Shown here piece by piece: positions 8,341 through 17,500 of a stretch of DNA of 64,000 bases. The notes under the pieces were generated by a model. The model was not told the DNA's origin and searched no databases. It saw nothing but the letters and a program-made list of their open reading frames with translations. The DNA is taken from the NCBI RefSeq assembly GCF_025997855.1, contig NZ_AP026562.1, forward strand, positions 305,001-369,000. Reading direction: 5' to 3'. How positions within the stretch are numbered: position 1 is the first letter of the stretch; every line of letters starts with the position of its first letter. Source of the DNA: Deinococcus aetherius (lineage in GTDB: Bacteria; Deinococcota; Deinococci; Deinococcales; Deinococcaceae). The translations under genes and the position numbers were made by a program.

Positions 8341-8679
8341 CGGTGCCGGACCACCCCGTCCTCTGAATGCCAGCCCGGCGCCGGGGTGCTTCACGGGCAC
8401 GCGGCCCGCCGTGGCGCTGCGGGGCCCGGATCACGGCCGGGTATACCTCCTGGACGACGGCGGGGCAGCCGTGACGCTCGAAGGCGTCATGGTTCAGCCC
8501 CAGGACCGGGCGGACCACCCGAATCGACACCTCCGCCGGGGTGAGCAGCCACACCTTCCTCGCCCGCCGCAGCCAGGACTGGCTCCTGCGGCCGGAACCC
8601 TCAAGCCGGAGCCCTCAACACGCCTGCCCCCGGTTGACGGGGCCGCGCCGCGAGGGGGCGGCGGCTCCTCCCGGCCCAC
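8341..8679. other. Region with no recognisable gene
   Basis: Open frames exist on both strands but they code low-complexity Arg/Pro/Gly sequence without motifs or ribosome sites. It may be the decayed 3' part of the glycosidase remnant. No repeat or RNA structure was recognised. Confidence 0.4.
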
Positions 8680-9021
8680 TCATTCCCCCGACTCCCCGAA
8701 AGTTACGGGCGCCGCGCCGGCCCGGCGCCGGATGGCCGTGACCTCGTAGTGACGCATCTCCTCGATGTTGCCCACGAAGGGCCTCACGTCCCGGAAAAAG
8801 GCCCCGAACTCCGGGCTGCGGCGAAACCCCTCCAGGTGCCCTGTCAGGGAGTCCCACTCGATGCGCAGGATGTAGTGCGAGGGCTCCTCGACGCAGCGCG
8901 AGAGTTCATACCCCAGGCAGTGGGCCGAGGCGTCCAGGGCCGTGCGGGCGCTCGCGTAGGCGCGCTCAAGGGCGCCTGCCGCCCCCTCCTCCACCCGGTA
9001 ACGGATGTATTCGACGATCAC
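8680..9021 (-). CDS. Antibiotic biosynthesis monooxygenase (ABM)-like protein
   Basis: A 113-residue protein with the dimeric ferredoxin-like ABM pattern: IVEYIRYRV at the N-terminus, a helix with ALERAYASARTAL, then SHYILRIEWDSLTGHLEGF and a C-terminal FFRDVRPFV helix. Members are cofactor-free monooxygenases or heme-binding proteins, and many have no known substrate. The start is a GTG at 9021 with GGGGAGGGG 7 bases upstream; the longer frame upstream is low-complexity. It stands alone, with 139 bases to the next gene on the same strand. Confidence 0.75.
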   Translation of the reverse strand: MIVEYIRYRVEEGAAGALERAYASARTALDASAHCLGYELSRCVEEPSHYILRIEWDSLTGHLEGFRRSPEFGAFFRDVRPFVGNIEEMRHYEVTAIRRRAGAAPVTFGESGE

Positions 9022-9160
9022 CGAAAATCCCCTCCCCTCGTCCGGCCCCTTCGGGTGTCCGGCCGTGCCCGCAACTGTAAGGGCAAAGGGAGCCGGGCAC
9101 CTCCCCCGAACGGCCAAGTTGCCCCTCATCCGTTCGATGCGGGAGGCCTCCGCCCCTGGC

Positions 9161-9568
9161 CTACCCGCGCAACTGTTCGAGCAGCCCGTGAACGTCCCAC
9201 ACGTTCCACAGCGCCGAGATGTGCCCCTCCTCAACCTGGAAGAGCGTCACGCCGGTCATCGTGACCCGCCGCCCGCTCGGCGCCAGACCGGCGAAGGAAC
9301 CGAGGTGGGTGGCGGCGGCCCGCCAGCGGGTCACGACCCGGCGACCCTCGACCAGGGTGTCCACGACCTCGTACCGAATGTCGGGGAAGGCGGCGAGGAA
9401 GGCCCCGATCACGCCCCTGGCCGCCTCCGGCCCCACGACCCGCTGGCCGTTGACCTCCCCCACGTACTCCGAGGCGAGCAGGCCGTCGAGGAGGCTCAGG
9501 TCGTGGGTGTTGTACACCTCGTAGAACCGGCGGACGGGAGCCAGGGTCGCCTCTCGGGATTCGGTCAC
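9161..9568 (-). CDS. SnoaL-like ester cyclase family protein
   Basis: A 135-residue NTF2-fold protein. Motifs typical of the SnoaL-like polyketide cyclase group are present: VRRFYEVYNTHDLSLLDGLL, EAARGVIGAFLAAFPDIRYEV, VVTRWRAAATHLGSF, MTGVTLFQVEEGHISALWNVWD. Such proteins bind small hydrophobic ligands; the substrate here is unknown. The start is probably the GTG at 9568. There is no ribosome site, but CACAAT lies 6 bases upstream, so a leaderless message, common in Deinococcus, is possible. The gene may be expressed with the downstream ABM-like gene on the same strand. Confidence 0.75.
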   Translation of the reverse strand: MTESREATLAPVRRFYEVYNTHDLSLLDGLLASEYVGEVNGQRVVGPEAARGVIGAFLAAFPDIRYEVVDTLVEGRRVVTRWRAAATHLGSFAGLAPSGRRVTMTGVTLFQVEEGHISALWNVWDVHGLLEQLRG

Positions 9569-9840
9569 CCCGACATTGTGCTTCCGGTAAGGGGGGCAGG
9601 TGCAGGGTGGGAAAATTACCGTGCTGGACGCAAATGAATTTGCCGTGTTCTGACGCCTTGAAGCACGAGGAACAAAAGTGCCTCTCTCCGGGCCGAGAAG
9701 GCCTCTCGAAAATCCTCCGTGGGGAAATTCCTCTCGCAAGTCCGGAAGGCGCCTTCTCGTGGCTCCTGTGAGCAACCAGGGCCATCGTCGCCCGGAGACC
9801 CAGCCCACTTTCGACGCGGACGCTCCTCGACCCCCGACCT

Positions 9841-11277
9841 TCAGATGCCGTAGGTGCCCCGAATCTGTTCGGCGAATTCCGGCAGGCGCAGTTCGGAGGC
9901 GGCGCGCATGACCTCGCGGTAGAGGCCGTAGGGTTCTAGCTCACCCGCCTGGAGGGCGATCAGCAGCCGACGGAGGTGGTCTTCTCGCAGTTCGCGCCCC
10001 ACGAACAGCCGCACCTGCGTGACCGCGCGGGCGGCCTGCTCGTCCGGGGGCAGGGCCAAAAATTCACGTTCCACCGCCGTGGTGAGGCGCTCGGTCTCCT
10101 CCGCCTCGCGGCGGGCGAGTTCGGTGCGGCGGGTGGAGGGGACGGCGCGCCCTTGCTCGGGCTGGGCCTCCCTGGGGTCCAGGTACTTCCCCTCGTCGTC
10201 GCGGATCACGTCCACGAGGAGGGCACCCTTGTTGCGGGCGCGGTACCCGGCGCGGATCATGGCCTCGAACTTCTCCAGCCGCGCGGTGACGTGTCCCTCG
10301 CCCCGGTCCTGGACGAGCTTTCGGGCAACCGTGTGAGCCACCCCGTAGCGGCGCAGGGCGTCGATCACGGGGGCGTCGGGAATGACCTCGATGACGGGTT
10401 CCGGTGCAGGCGCGGTGGCGGGCAGGTCGCCGAACTCGTACACGATCACGGTGTCGTTGCGGGTGCCCTCGTAGGTCACCGCGCGCAGGTAGCCGCGTTC
10501 GAGCAGTTCGGTGTGGGCACTTTCGAGGTTGCGCTTGATGCGGGCCGGAAGCGTCTCGCGCAGCTTGCACTCGCGCGCCCACTGCTGGAGCTGGATGCGG
10601 AAGTCGGGCGCGGGCTCATGGGGGTGCTGGGGGTCGTAGCGGTGGGCGTCGAGCACCCGGTAGAGGCTGCGGGTCAGCGAGCGCTTGAGGCTGAGCACGA
10701 AGGTCATGTCGAGCGGCTTGAGGTACCGCTCGCGGATGCTCTGCACGACCGGGCGGGCCAGCCGGACCTTGAGGCTGGTGCCGCTCCCGAAGGAAGTGTC
10801 CCCCTGGGTGTCGGCCATGATCTGCTCGATGATGTTGAACTTCACGGTCGTCCAGCGCTGCCGCTTGTGGTCGCGCCACGACTCGCTCGCCGTGTACGTC
10901 GCGCCCTTGAGGCGGTCGAGGCTCTCCTGCAAGGCCGCGTAGTACTGGCCCGAGTCGGGAAAGCCTGCCCGCTGGAGGAGCTGGTAGGCCGTGGTGTGGA
11001 CCTCGCCGTCCTCGGGGGCCCCCTGCTCCAGGTACATCACGTTGAGGATGGTGGCGAAATCGCCGTCCAGGCCGTGCGGCACACCCCCGTACTCGCTGGG
11101 CGAGATGCAGGTCAGCCGGGCGTCGCGGTTGTCGATCACGAACTGGACGTCCCAGCGGGTGTAGTCGCTCGGAATGCGTTCCTGCACGCAGATGAGCCCC
11201 AGCCGCGCCGAGTTGGCCTCATCGAAGCGGTCGATGTCGGCGGGCGCCGTGGGCTTGACCTTGCGTTTCTTCTCCAC
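9841..11277 (-). CDS. repA: RepA-type plasmid replication initiator
   Basis: A protein of about 478 residues resembling the Deinococcus plasmid replication initiator RepA (RPA family). Conserved stretches include FDEANSARLGLICVQERIP, the winged-helix-like LKVRLARPVVQSIRERYLK, and RSLYRVLDAHRYDPQ. It should bind the iterons located directly upstream (11470-11872) and open the origin. The most likely start is the GTG at 11277 before EKKRKVKPT; a longer frame reaches 11352 but codes Gly/Pro-rich sequence. No ribosome site is obvious. The C-terminal third is charged and helical. Together with iterons, parAB and parS it defines this DNA as a plasmid-type replicon. Confidence 0.88.
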   Translation of the reverse strand: MEKKRKVKPTAPADIDRFDEANSARLGLICVQERIPSDYTRWDVQFVIDNRDARLTCISPSEYGGVPHGLDGDFATILNVMYLEQGAPEDGEVHTTAYQLLQRAGFPDSGQYYAALQESLDRLKGATYTASESWRDHKRQRWTTVKFNIIEQIMADTQGDTSFGSGTSLKVRLARPVVQSIRERYLKPLDMTFVLSLKRSLTRSLYRVLDAHRYDPQHPHEPAPDFRIQLQQWARECKLRETLPARIKRNLESAHTELLERGYLRAVTYEGTRNDTVIVYEFGDLPATAPAPEPVIEVIPDAPVIDALRRYGVAHTVARKLVQDRGEGHVTARLEKFEAMIRAGYRARNKGALLVDVIRDDEGKYLDPREAQPEQGRAVPSTRRTELARREAEETERLTTAVEREFLALPPDEQAARAVTQVRLFVGRELREDHLRRLLIALQAGELEPYGLYREVMRAASELRLPEFAEQIRGTYGI

Positions 11278-11355
11278 GGATGACAAGGGAAGGGGCCTCC
11301 GCCCGGAACTATACCCGACCCCGCCCGGCCCGGTTCGCCCTGCCCTATGCACCCT

Positions 11356-11412
11356 TGATGATGATTTTTTGTATGTAGTTATCTTTTAAAAGATATTGAT
11401 GATCAACATCAA
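11356..11412. other. AT-rich candidate unwinding segment at origin
   Basis: This stretch, with TGATGATTTTTTGTATGTAG and TATCTTTTAAAAGATATTGA, is strikingly AT-rich against a background near 70 percent GC. It lies between repA and the iterons, where a DNA-unwinding element is expected. ATCTTTTAAAAGAT at 11382-11395 is a perfect 14-bp palindrome. It may also hold the repA promoter. Confidence 0.6.
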
Positions 11413-11469
11413 GGGCGGGCGGCCCGGCGAGAAAAAACTGCGGTCCAGACGCAAAGTGCTAAAAGAACA

Positions 11470-11872
11470 TGCCGAGTAAATCGGTACTTTCTGCCGAGTA
11501 AATCGGTAGTTAACACTGTTTACATGCCGAGTAAATCGGTACTTTCTGCCGAGTAAATCGGTAGTCGGGCGCCCGAAGATGCCGAGTAAATCGGGAGGGG
11601 CCTGTGGAAAACTTGAACAAGATGCCGAGTAAATCGGTAGTCGATGCCGAGTAAATCGGTACCCCGGGGTGAATTGTTCTACCGATTTACTCGGCAGAAT
11701 ATGCAAAAGATGCCGAGTAAATCGGTACTTCCTGCCGAGTAAATCGGTAGGGGGCGCTCGGGTACTACCGATTTACTCGGCATGTTCCCTGAAGAGCCGG
11801 AGGCCCGCCAGGAGCAAAAATTTCCGATTCGAGCCCCTAACCCCCCTTTTCGACATGCCGAGTAAATCGGTA
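11470..11872. repeat. Twelve 17-bp iterons of a plasmid replication origin
   Basis: The unit TGCCGAGTAAATCGGTA occurs at 11470, 11492, 11525, 11547, 11580 (last three bases differ), 11623, 11645, 11711, 11733 and 11856 on the plus strand, and inverted at 11680-11696 and 11766-11782. Several copies are paired with starts 22 bases apart, which puts them on the same helix face. Each copy contains a short inner palindrome, CCGAGTAAATCGG. The array sits upstream of repA next to an AT-rich segment, which is the standard layout of an iteron-controlled oriV. The inverted copies may serve autoregulation or handcuffing. Confidence 0.93.
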
Positions 11873-11983
11873 GTCCCTCTGCATAAAGGGCGAGGCAGGA
11901 AATGACGGGAGTGTCACTTCTTTCAAAGCGGCGCCTGGAGGGCTTTTTTGACGTACCAGGCCTGTGGACGACCTCGCTTGCCT

Positions 11984-12562
11984 TTATGTGGACCGCTCCG
12001 CCGCGTCGAGGGCCGCCCTGACGTGGCGGTAGACCTCGCGCAGTTGACCGAGGTCGCGCGGGAGGCCGGAGCGCAGGGCGTCGAGGGCGCCGAGGATGTG
12101 GGAGGCGCCGACCATGCGCTCCTCCTCGGGGAGGGCCCAGTCGGGGAGCTTCAGCGGGGTGACGGGCGCGCGGCGGGCCTCGTCCCAGGGGACCCAGGTG
12201 GCGGGAAGGTCGTAGAGGTAGCGGCCCACCCCGAAGTGCACCGCGCAGCGTTTGAGGGCGTCGCTCGCTGCGGCCTTGAGGGTCCCCGCCTCGCCCTCGC
12301 CCGCCTCGCCCACGTCGCTGCGGGTCAGGCTCAGGACGGTCAGGCGGCCCCGGGCGGTGGGCGGGGTGCCGGGGAAGAGCTTCACGTCGAAGGCCCAGTC
12401 GCCCGGGCACACGGCGTCCAGGCGCTCCATGACCGCCCGGGCATCGATGAAGGCCACCATCAGCGCCGAGGAGCGGTCCCGGCTGAACGCCTGAGGCTTC
12501 CACGAGACGCGCCGGGCCGGGAAGGGGGCGGCCAGTTGCTCCTTGACCTTCAGGTAGGACAC
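11984..12562 (-). CDS. DdrA-like single-strand DNA annealing/end-protection protein (Rad52 type)
   Basis: A 192-residue protein closely resembling Deinococcus DdrA, which binds 3' single-stranded DNA ends and protects them during recovery from radiation or drying. Recognisable parts are the N-terminal [20 protein letters not shown], the core [19 protein letters not shown] and the Rad52-like helix [22 protein letters not shown]. It is slightly shorter than the roughly 208-residue chromosomal DdrA. Translation likely starts at GTG 12562, with no clear ribosome site. No radiation/desiccation response motif was found upstream. Its place next to the origin suggests a plasmid-borne paralogue. Confidence 0.85.
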   Translation of the reverse strand: MSYLKVKEQLAAPFPARRVSWKPQAFSRDRSSALMVAFIDARAVMERLDAVCPGDWAFDVKLFPGTPPTARGRLTVLSLTRSDVGEAGEGEAGTLKAAASDALKRCAVHFGVGRYLYDLPATWVPWDEARRAPVTPLKLPDWALPEEERMVGASHILGALDALRSGLPRDLGQLREVYRHVRAALDAAERST

Positions 12563-12621
12563 GCCCGCAGGCTAGCGAAGCCGGACCGTCCGGACAGGTC
12601 AACAGGAACGATAGGGGAAGG

Positions 12622-12645
12622 GCCCCCGCTCCCCCCAGCGGGGGC
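12622..12645. terminator. GC-rich hairpin between divergent genes
   Basis: GCCCCCGCT and AGCGGGGGC form a 9-bp perfect stem with a 6-base loop. It lies between the divergent ddrA-like and aldo/keto reductase genes, 29 bases before the latter's start, so it may act as an attenuator or leader structure rather than as a classical terminator; no T-run follows. Confidence 0.4.
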
Positions 12646-12673
12646 GTTAGGCTGTCGCCCGGAGGTTACGACG

Positions 12674-13693
12674 ATGAACCAGCGTTTCCTGGGCCGCACC
12701 GGCCTCTCCGTCAGCGAGCTGTGCCTGGGGGCCATGACCTTCGGGCGCGAGACCTCCGAGGAAGGCAGCCGCCGCCTGCTCGACCGCTTCGTCGCCGCCG
12801 GGGGCAACTTCATCGACACCGCCAACGTCTATGGGCGGGGCGAGTCCGAGCGCATCCTGGGCGGGTGGCTGGGGGAGCAGAGGCGGGAAGACCTCGTGAT
12901 CGCCAGCAAGGTCCGGTGGCCGATGGGCGACGGGCCCAACGACCAGGGGCTCGGGCGCGGGCATGTCCTGCGGCAGATCGAGGACAGCCTGCGGCGGCTG
13001 AAGACCGACTACCTCGACCTCTACCAGGTCCACGGCTGGGACCCCGCCACGCCGCTTGAGGAAACGCTCGCCACCCTGAACACCCTCGTGGCGCGGGGGC
13101 TGGTGCGGTACATCGGCGTGAGCAACTTCAGCGGATGGCAACTGCAACGCTCGCTCGACCTCAGCCGGGCGCTGGGCCTGGAACCCTTCGTCAGCCTGCA
13201 ACCCCAGTACAACCTCCTGTGTCGCTCGACGGAGTGGGAACTGCTGGAGGTGTGCCGGGTCGAGGGGCTGGGGGTGCTGCCGTGGAGCCCCCTCAAGGGC
13301 GGCTGGCTGACGGGCAAGTACACGCGTGGGATGAGCGCCCCGCCGCCCGGGACCCGGGTGGACGCCGCCGAGCGGGAGGGCTGGAGCGAGTCGTGGACGA
13401 ACCTGAACAATGAGCACACCTGGCGGGTCATCGACGCCCTGCTGGCGGTGGCCGGGCGACTGGAGCGCACTCCAGCGCAGGTGGCGCTCCGCTGGCTGCT
13501 GCAAAAACCTGTCGTCACGTCGCCGATCATCGGGGCGCGGACTGCGGAGCAACTGGAGGGGCACCTGGGGGCGCTGGGCTGGGAGCTGCCCGAGGACGCC
13601 ATGCGGGAACTCGACGAGGCGAGCGACCTCCCTCTCCCCTACCCCTACGACTTCGTGCGCAACGGGATTCTCAGCCGGGAGCGCCGGGGGTAG
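12674..13693 (+). CDS. Aldo/keto reductase
   Basis: A 339-residue NADPH-dependent aldo/keto reductase. The TIM-barrel signatures are present: GAMTFG near residue 19, [14 protein letters not shown] (catalytic Asp and Tyr), VIASKV (catalytic Lys), [11 protein letters not shown] (catalytic His) and [11 protein letters not shown]. The C-terminal nucleotide-binding segment has [16 protein letters not shown]. The ATG at 12674 follows GGAGG by 8 bases. Substrate is not predictable. Its 3' end overlaps by 23 bases that of a second aldo/keto reductase on the other strand. Confidence 0.92.
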   Translation: MNQRFLGRTGLSVSELCLGAMTFGRETSEEGSRRLLDRFVAAGGNFIDTANVYGRGESERILGGWLGEQRREDLVIASKVRWPMGDGPNDQGLGRGHVLRQIEDSLRRLKTDYLDLYQVHGWDPATPLEETLATLNTLVARGLVRYIGVSNFSGWQLQRSLDLSRALGLEPFVSLQPQYNLLCRSTEWELLEVCRVEGLGVLPWSPLKGGWLTGKYTRGMSAPPPGTRVDAAEREGWSESWTNLNNEHTWRVIDALLAVAGRLERTPAQVALRWLLQKPVVTSPIIGARTAEQLEGHLGALGWELPEDAMRELDEASDLPLPYPYDFVRNGILSRERRG

Positions 13694-14690
13694 GCGCGTC
13701 CGGGGCCAGCAGACCCCCGGCCTTGAGGTCCTCCCACAGCTCGGGCGGAATGGGAGCCCGCAGCAGGCGCAGGTTCTCCTCCAGATGCTCCGGCACGCGG
13801 CCCGCCACGAGCACGGACGCGACCGCCGGGTGGGCGAGCGGAAATTGCAGGGCGGCGGCCTTGAGGGGGATTCCGTGCCGTGAGCACACCGCCTCGATAG
13901 CCTGGGCGCGGGCGAGAACTTCGGGCGGCGCGGGGGCGTAGTTGTAGGGCGCTCCGGGCCCCGGACCCGCGAGCAGGCCGCTGTTGTACACGCCGCCGAT
14001 CACCACCTTCGCGCCTCGCTCCTCGCACAGGGGCAGGAACTCCCGCAAGGACTCCTGTTCGAGCAGCGTGTATCGCCCCGCGAGGAGGAACACGTCGAAG
14101 TCGCCCTCCCGAAGAAATTCGGCGGGCATCTCCCACTGGTTCATGCCCGCCCCGATGGCGCCGACGAGCCCCTGCTCGCGCAGCTCGTGCAGGGCCCGGT
14201 AGCCTCCCCGCATGATCTCGCCCACGCTCACGCCGACGGCGTCCGGGTCGTGGATGAAGAGGATATCGAGGCGTTCCACCCCCAGCCTCCGCAGGCTGTC
14301 CTCGAAGGAGCGCAGAAAGCCGTCGTACGAGTAGTCGTACTCGACGTTGAGGGGCGAGGAGGTCTTGAACCCCGGCGTGCCGTCCGGGCCGAACTGGCTG
14401 GAGTGCGGGGGAATGTCCGCCCGAAGCACCCGCCCCACCTTGGAGGAGAGCACGTACCCCTCCCGTCCCCGCAGCGCCTCGCCCAGCCGCTCCTCGGCGA
14501 GGCCGTAGCCGTACCAGGGGGCGGTGTCGAAGTACCGCAGGCCCGCGTTCCACGCCGCGTCGAGGACGGCGCGGGCCTGCCCGTCGGGCACCTCCGTGTA
14601 CAGCCCGCCCAGGGGCGCCGTGCCGAAACCCAGGCGGGGCAGCGACACCCCACCGCCCCGCAGGCGGACGTGCTCGAACGCGTCGGTCAT
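13671..14690 (-). CDS. Aldo/keto reductase, aldose/fucose dehydrogenase-like
   Basis: A 339-residue aldo/keto reductase of the group that includes D-threo-aldose 1-dehydrogenase and L-fucose dehydrogenase. Motifs: [32 protein letters not shown] (catalytic Asp and Tyr), [10 protein letters not shown] (Lys), [10 protein letters not shown] (His) and [10 protein letters not shown]. The long insertion with [25 protein letters not shown] is typical of this subgroup. GGGGAG precedes the ATG at 14690. It is convergent with, and overlaps, the plus-strand aldo/keto reductase, and 26 bases separate it from the MFS gene stop upstream on the same strand. Confidence 0.9.
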   Translation of the reverse strand: MTDAFEHVRLRGGGVSLPRLGFGTAPLGGLYTEVPDGQARAVLDAAWNAGLRYFDTAPWYGYGLAEERLGEALRGREGYVLSSKVGRVLRADIPPHSSQFGPDGTPGFKTSSPLNVEYDYSYDGFLRSFEDSLRRLGVERLDILFIHDPDAVGVSVGEIMRGGYRALHELREQGLVGAIGAGMNQWEMPAEFLREGDFDVFLLAGRYTLLEQESLREFLPLCEERGAKVVIGGVYNSGLLAGPGPGAPYNYAPAPPEVLARAQAIEAVCSRHGIPLKAAALQFPLAHPAVASVLVAGRVPEHLEENLRLLRAPIPPELWEDLKAGGLLAPDAPTPGAPG

Positions 14691-14715
14691 GCTCCCCGTT
14701 GTACACCTCCGGGCC

Positions 14716-16077
14716 TCAGCCCCCCCGTTTCCCCACCCGCGCCGCCGCGACCCAGGTGACGAGGGACCCCAGCAGGGTGACGAGGAAGGCGAGGGCGAAG
14801 GCCCGGCTCAGCGGCTGGGCCCGGGCGAGCAGCGCCCCTCCCACCCCCGCCGCCACCGCCGTCATCAGGACCTCGATATTCGCCAGCTGGCCGGAGAGCC
14901 GTCCCGAGGCGTCAGCCCCGACGCTCAATAGGGCGAGCAGGCTGTTGCTGTTGTACCCCACGCCCATCCCGAAGGCGGCCACGAACCACCCCGCGTAGGC
15001 GGCCCCGAGCGGTAACTCCCCCAGCGCCGCCAGCGCCGTGACGAGCAGGCCGACCGACACCCCCACCATCCCGAGGCGAATCCGCGCCGGGCGCGACCCC
15101 GGGCCCAGGCGCCGCTCCAGGCCCGCCTGCGCCCACGAGCCCAGGGTCCACGTCGCGCCCCCCACGCTCAGGAGCCACCCCGCCTGGGTGAGGCTCAGGC
15201 CGCGCAACTCGTGCAGGGCGAGCGGCAGGAAGGCGTTGGCTCCCAGCAGGCCGAAAGCGGCCCAGCCCCGCACCATCAGCATGGCCGGGAGCCCGGGGGC
15301 GAGGCGCCACATCCCCGCCGGGAAGAGCGGGCGCGAGGCGAGCAGCACCCCGGCCACACCCAGCAGGGTGAGGGGCAGGGACAGCGCATCCTCGCGGCGC
15401 AGCCCCTCCACCAGCGCCCCCGCCGCGAGGGTCAGGCCCAGGGCGGGCCACAGGAGGGGCCGCTCCGCCGTTCCCGGCGCCGCCCGCTCCCCGCCCCGCA
15501 GCGGCAGCACGCACAGCGGCGCGACGAGGGCGAGGGCCGGGATCAGCCCCCAGAACACCGCCCGCCACGACCACGCGTCCGCGATCAGGCTGGCGACCAG
15601 GGGCCCGACGAGGGCGGGCAGCAGCCACGCGCCCGAGACGGCGGCGAGCATGGGGGCGCGGCTCGCCTCCGGGTAGCGGGTGCTGATCACCGCGAAGGGG
15701 AGGGCGCCCAGTCCCCCCGCCCCGAAGCCCTGCACGAGCCGCCCGAGCACGAAGACGAGCATGGACGGGGCGAGCCCCGCGACGAGCAGCCCGAGCGCGA
15801 ACACCGCCAGGCAGAGCGCGGCTCCCCGGGCCAGCCCCCGGCGGTCGGACAGGGCCCCGAACGCCACCGCGCCGAACAGGCTGGAGAGCAAAAACGCGCT
15901 CGACGCCCAACCGTACAGGGGAAGGCCCCGCAGGTCCTCCGCGACGCGCGGCAGGACGGTCCCCACCGCCATCGACTCGAAGGCGACGGCGAGGACCACC
16001 AGCAGCAGGCCCGCGTCGAGGGTGCGCGGCGCGTGGGGAGGGGTGGAGGCGGACGAACGCGCGGACGGCAGGGACAC
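14716..16077 (-). CDS. MFS transporter (drug-efflux type)
   Basis: A protein of about 453 residues with roughly 14 hydrophobic segments and MFS signatures: WASSAFLLSSLFGAVAFGAL then SDRRGLARG (loop 2-3 motif) and LGRLVQGFGAGGLGALPFAV (motif of multidrug exporters). It probably exports small molecules by proton antiport. The start is uncertain. GTG 16077 has GGCAGGAT upstream. ATG 16125 overlaps the stop of the preceding gene as ATGA and would allow translational coupling, adding 16 polar residues. The gene follows a small membrane protein on the same strand. Confidence 0.85.
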   Translation of the reverse strand: MSLPSARSSASTPPHAPRTLDAGLLLVVLAVAFESMAVGTVLPRVAEDLRGLPLYGWASSAFLLSSLFGAVAFGALSDRRGLARGAALCLAVFALGLLVAGLAPSMLVFVLGRLVQGFGAGGLGALPFAVISTRYPEASRAPMLAAVSGAWLLPALVGPLVASLIADAWSWRAVFWGLIPALALVAPLCVLPLRGGERAAPGTAERPLLWPALGLTLAAGALVEGLRREDALSLPLTLLGVAGVLLASRPLFPAGMWRLAPGLPAMLMVRGWAAFGLLGANAFLPLALHELRGLSLTQAGWLLSVGGATWTLGSWAQAGLERRLGPGSRPARIRLGMVGVSVGLLVTALAALGELPLGAAYAGWFVAAFGMGVGYNSNSLLALLSVGADASGRLSGQLANIEVLMTAVAAGVGGALLARAQPLSRAFALAFLVTLLGSLVTWVAAARVGKRGG

Positions 16078-16121
16078 GGCCGCTATCCTGCCACGCCGGG
16101 ACGAGCCGGTGGGCGTGTTTG

Positions 16122-16619
16122 TCATCCTGTGGGGAGGTTCAGCCCGCCCGCGAGGTACCACCCCACCGTCAGAAGTTGGGTCAGCGGCGCCCGTTCCCCC
16201 GGCTGGCGGCCCAGGCCGAGCGGTCTCGGCAACAGCACGGCGCCCAGCCCGGCGGCGAGCCCGAGGGCCCCTCCCCTGCCCCAGGCGTTGCGCGGGCCCC
16301 CGACGCCCACCAGCGCGTAATACAGGGTGTTCGAGGCGAGGTCACCCAGCAGCGTCCAGCGGTAGAGGCTGTCTCCCCGGGGCGGGTTCACCCCCACGGC
16401 CTCCAGCGCCTCGCTCAGGGCCCGCTCGCCGATCACGTCCATACGCGGCGCGTGGGGCGTCACCCGACGGACGCCCTCGTTCAGGAGTGTCACCGTAACG
16501 GCCCCCGCCACGCCGCCCGCCACGACGGGCAGCCAGCGCCGGAGAGCTGTGCCGCGGAGTTCGGGGGAACGTTCGTCCGGTCGGAGTACCGCGCCGCCTT
16601 GGATGTCGTCTTCCGTCAT
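16122..16619 (-). CDS. Small membrane protein, unknown function
   Basis: A 165-residue protein with three or four hydrophobic segments (LPVVAGGVAGAVTVTLL, TLYYALVGVG, LGLAAGLGAVLLP, LLTVGWYLAGGL). Between the first two is a soluble segment with MDVIGERALSEALEAVGV. No family is recognised. The start at 16619 follows GGGGGG; upstream codons of the open frame are low-complexity. Its stop overlaps a possible ATG of the MFS transporter gene, so the two are probably one transcription unit. Confidence 0.65.
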   Translation of the reverse strand: MTEDDIQGGAVLRPDERSPELRGTALRRWLPVVAGGVAGAVTVTLLNEGVRRVTPHAPRMDVIGERALSEALEAVGVNPPRGDSLYRWTLLGDLASNTLYYALVGVGGPRNAWGRGGALGLAAGLGAVLLPRPLGLGRQPGERAPLTQLLTVGWYLAGGLNLPTG

Positions 16620-16786
16620 GGTCCCCCCAGTACAGCATGGAGGGCGCGGAAGGCGTCTTCCTAAAACGTTCGGGGGACGCGCCGGGCCGGCCTCCCCGCT
16701 CTCCTGGGAAGGACCGCCCCGTTCCATTGGAAGAGTGAGGGAGAATCCGAAGACCAGCCCCGCTCTCGTGGCCTCAAAGGAGTTGG

Positions 16787-17445
16787 GTGCCGCCGATCAC
16801 TCAGCCCGCCTTCACCCGGCTCGCCGTCGTCGGGCTGCTCGGCCTGCTGGGGCTCTCCCCCACCCTGCTCGGCCTGTTGGAGGGGGCGGCGCGGGGCGAG
16901 GGGCCGCTGCCGAGCCTGCCCGGTTCCCTCTCCCCCGCCCTGCTCGCGGCCCTCTCGCTGATCCAGCCCGGCCTCCTGCTGCTCGGGGGCGTCGCGCTGG
17001 GCGTCGTCCTGGCCCCCAGGGTGGGGCTGCGTTCGGTGCTGCCCGGGCTCTCGGACCGTCCCTTCTCGTGGGGCGACGGGGCCGCCGGACTCCTCGCGGG
17101 CGTCCTCTACGGGGGGCTGACGGAGGAACTGCTGTTGCGCTGGGGATGATGACGTTGCTCGTCTGGCTGGGCTGGGGCCTGGTGGAACGCGGGCGGGGTC
17201 GCCCGGGAGCGGGGGTGATGTGGGGGGCAGTGGTTTTCTCCGCCGTGCTCTTCGGGGTCGGGCACCTCGGGGCGGCGGGGCTGGTGACCGACCTGACGCC
17301 CGCCTTCGTGGCGCGTACCATCCTGCTCAACGCCCTCGTCGGGGTGGCGTTCGGCTGGCTGTACTGGCGCCGCAACCCGGAGACGGCGATGCTTGCGCAC
17401 GCCTCGTGGCACATGACCGTCACGCTGCTGAGTCGGCCGGTGTGA
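16787..17445 (+). pseudogene. CPBP-family intramembrane protease, frameshifted
   Basis: Two frames join into one CPBP (CAAX protease-like) membrane protein. The first frame (GTG 16787, after AAAGGAG) carries hydrophobic segments and motif 1 TEELLLRWG, then meets TGATGA at 17147. The other frame continues from the same place as LGMMTLLVWLGWG, with motif 2 FSAVLFGVGHLG and motif 4 MLAHASWHMT, and stops at 17445. One missing base near 17145 restores an unbroken protein of about 219 residues with the glutamate and both histidine motifs. It may be a recent mutation or a sequence error. Such proteases act in prenyl-protein or bacteriocin-immunity-like roles. Confidence 0.75.
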
Positions 17446-17500
17446 GTTGGCTGGGGGAGGAGGCGCCCCTCGCCCCGCTTCCGCGCTAGGGTGAGGCACC

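Noticed and set aside
9695..9758. Possible long hairpin GAGAAGGC/GCCTTCTC upstream of the SnoaL-like gene
   Set aside because: The stem is only 8 bp with a 48-base loop, which is expected by chance in GC-rich DNA.
11470..11872. Possible CRISPR array
   Set aside because: The repeats are 17 bp, occur in both orientations and at irregular spacing, and lie beside repA; this is an iteron array.
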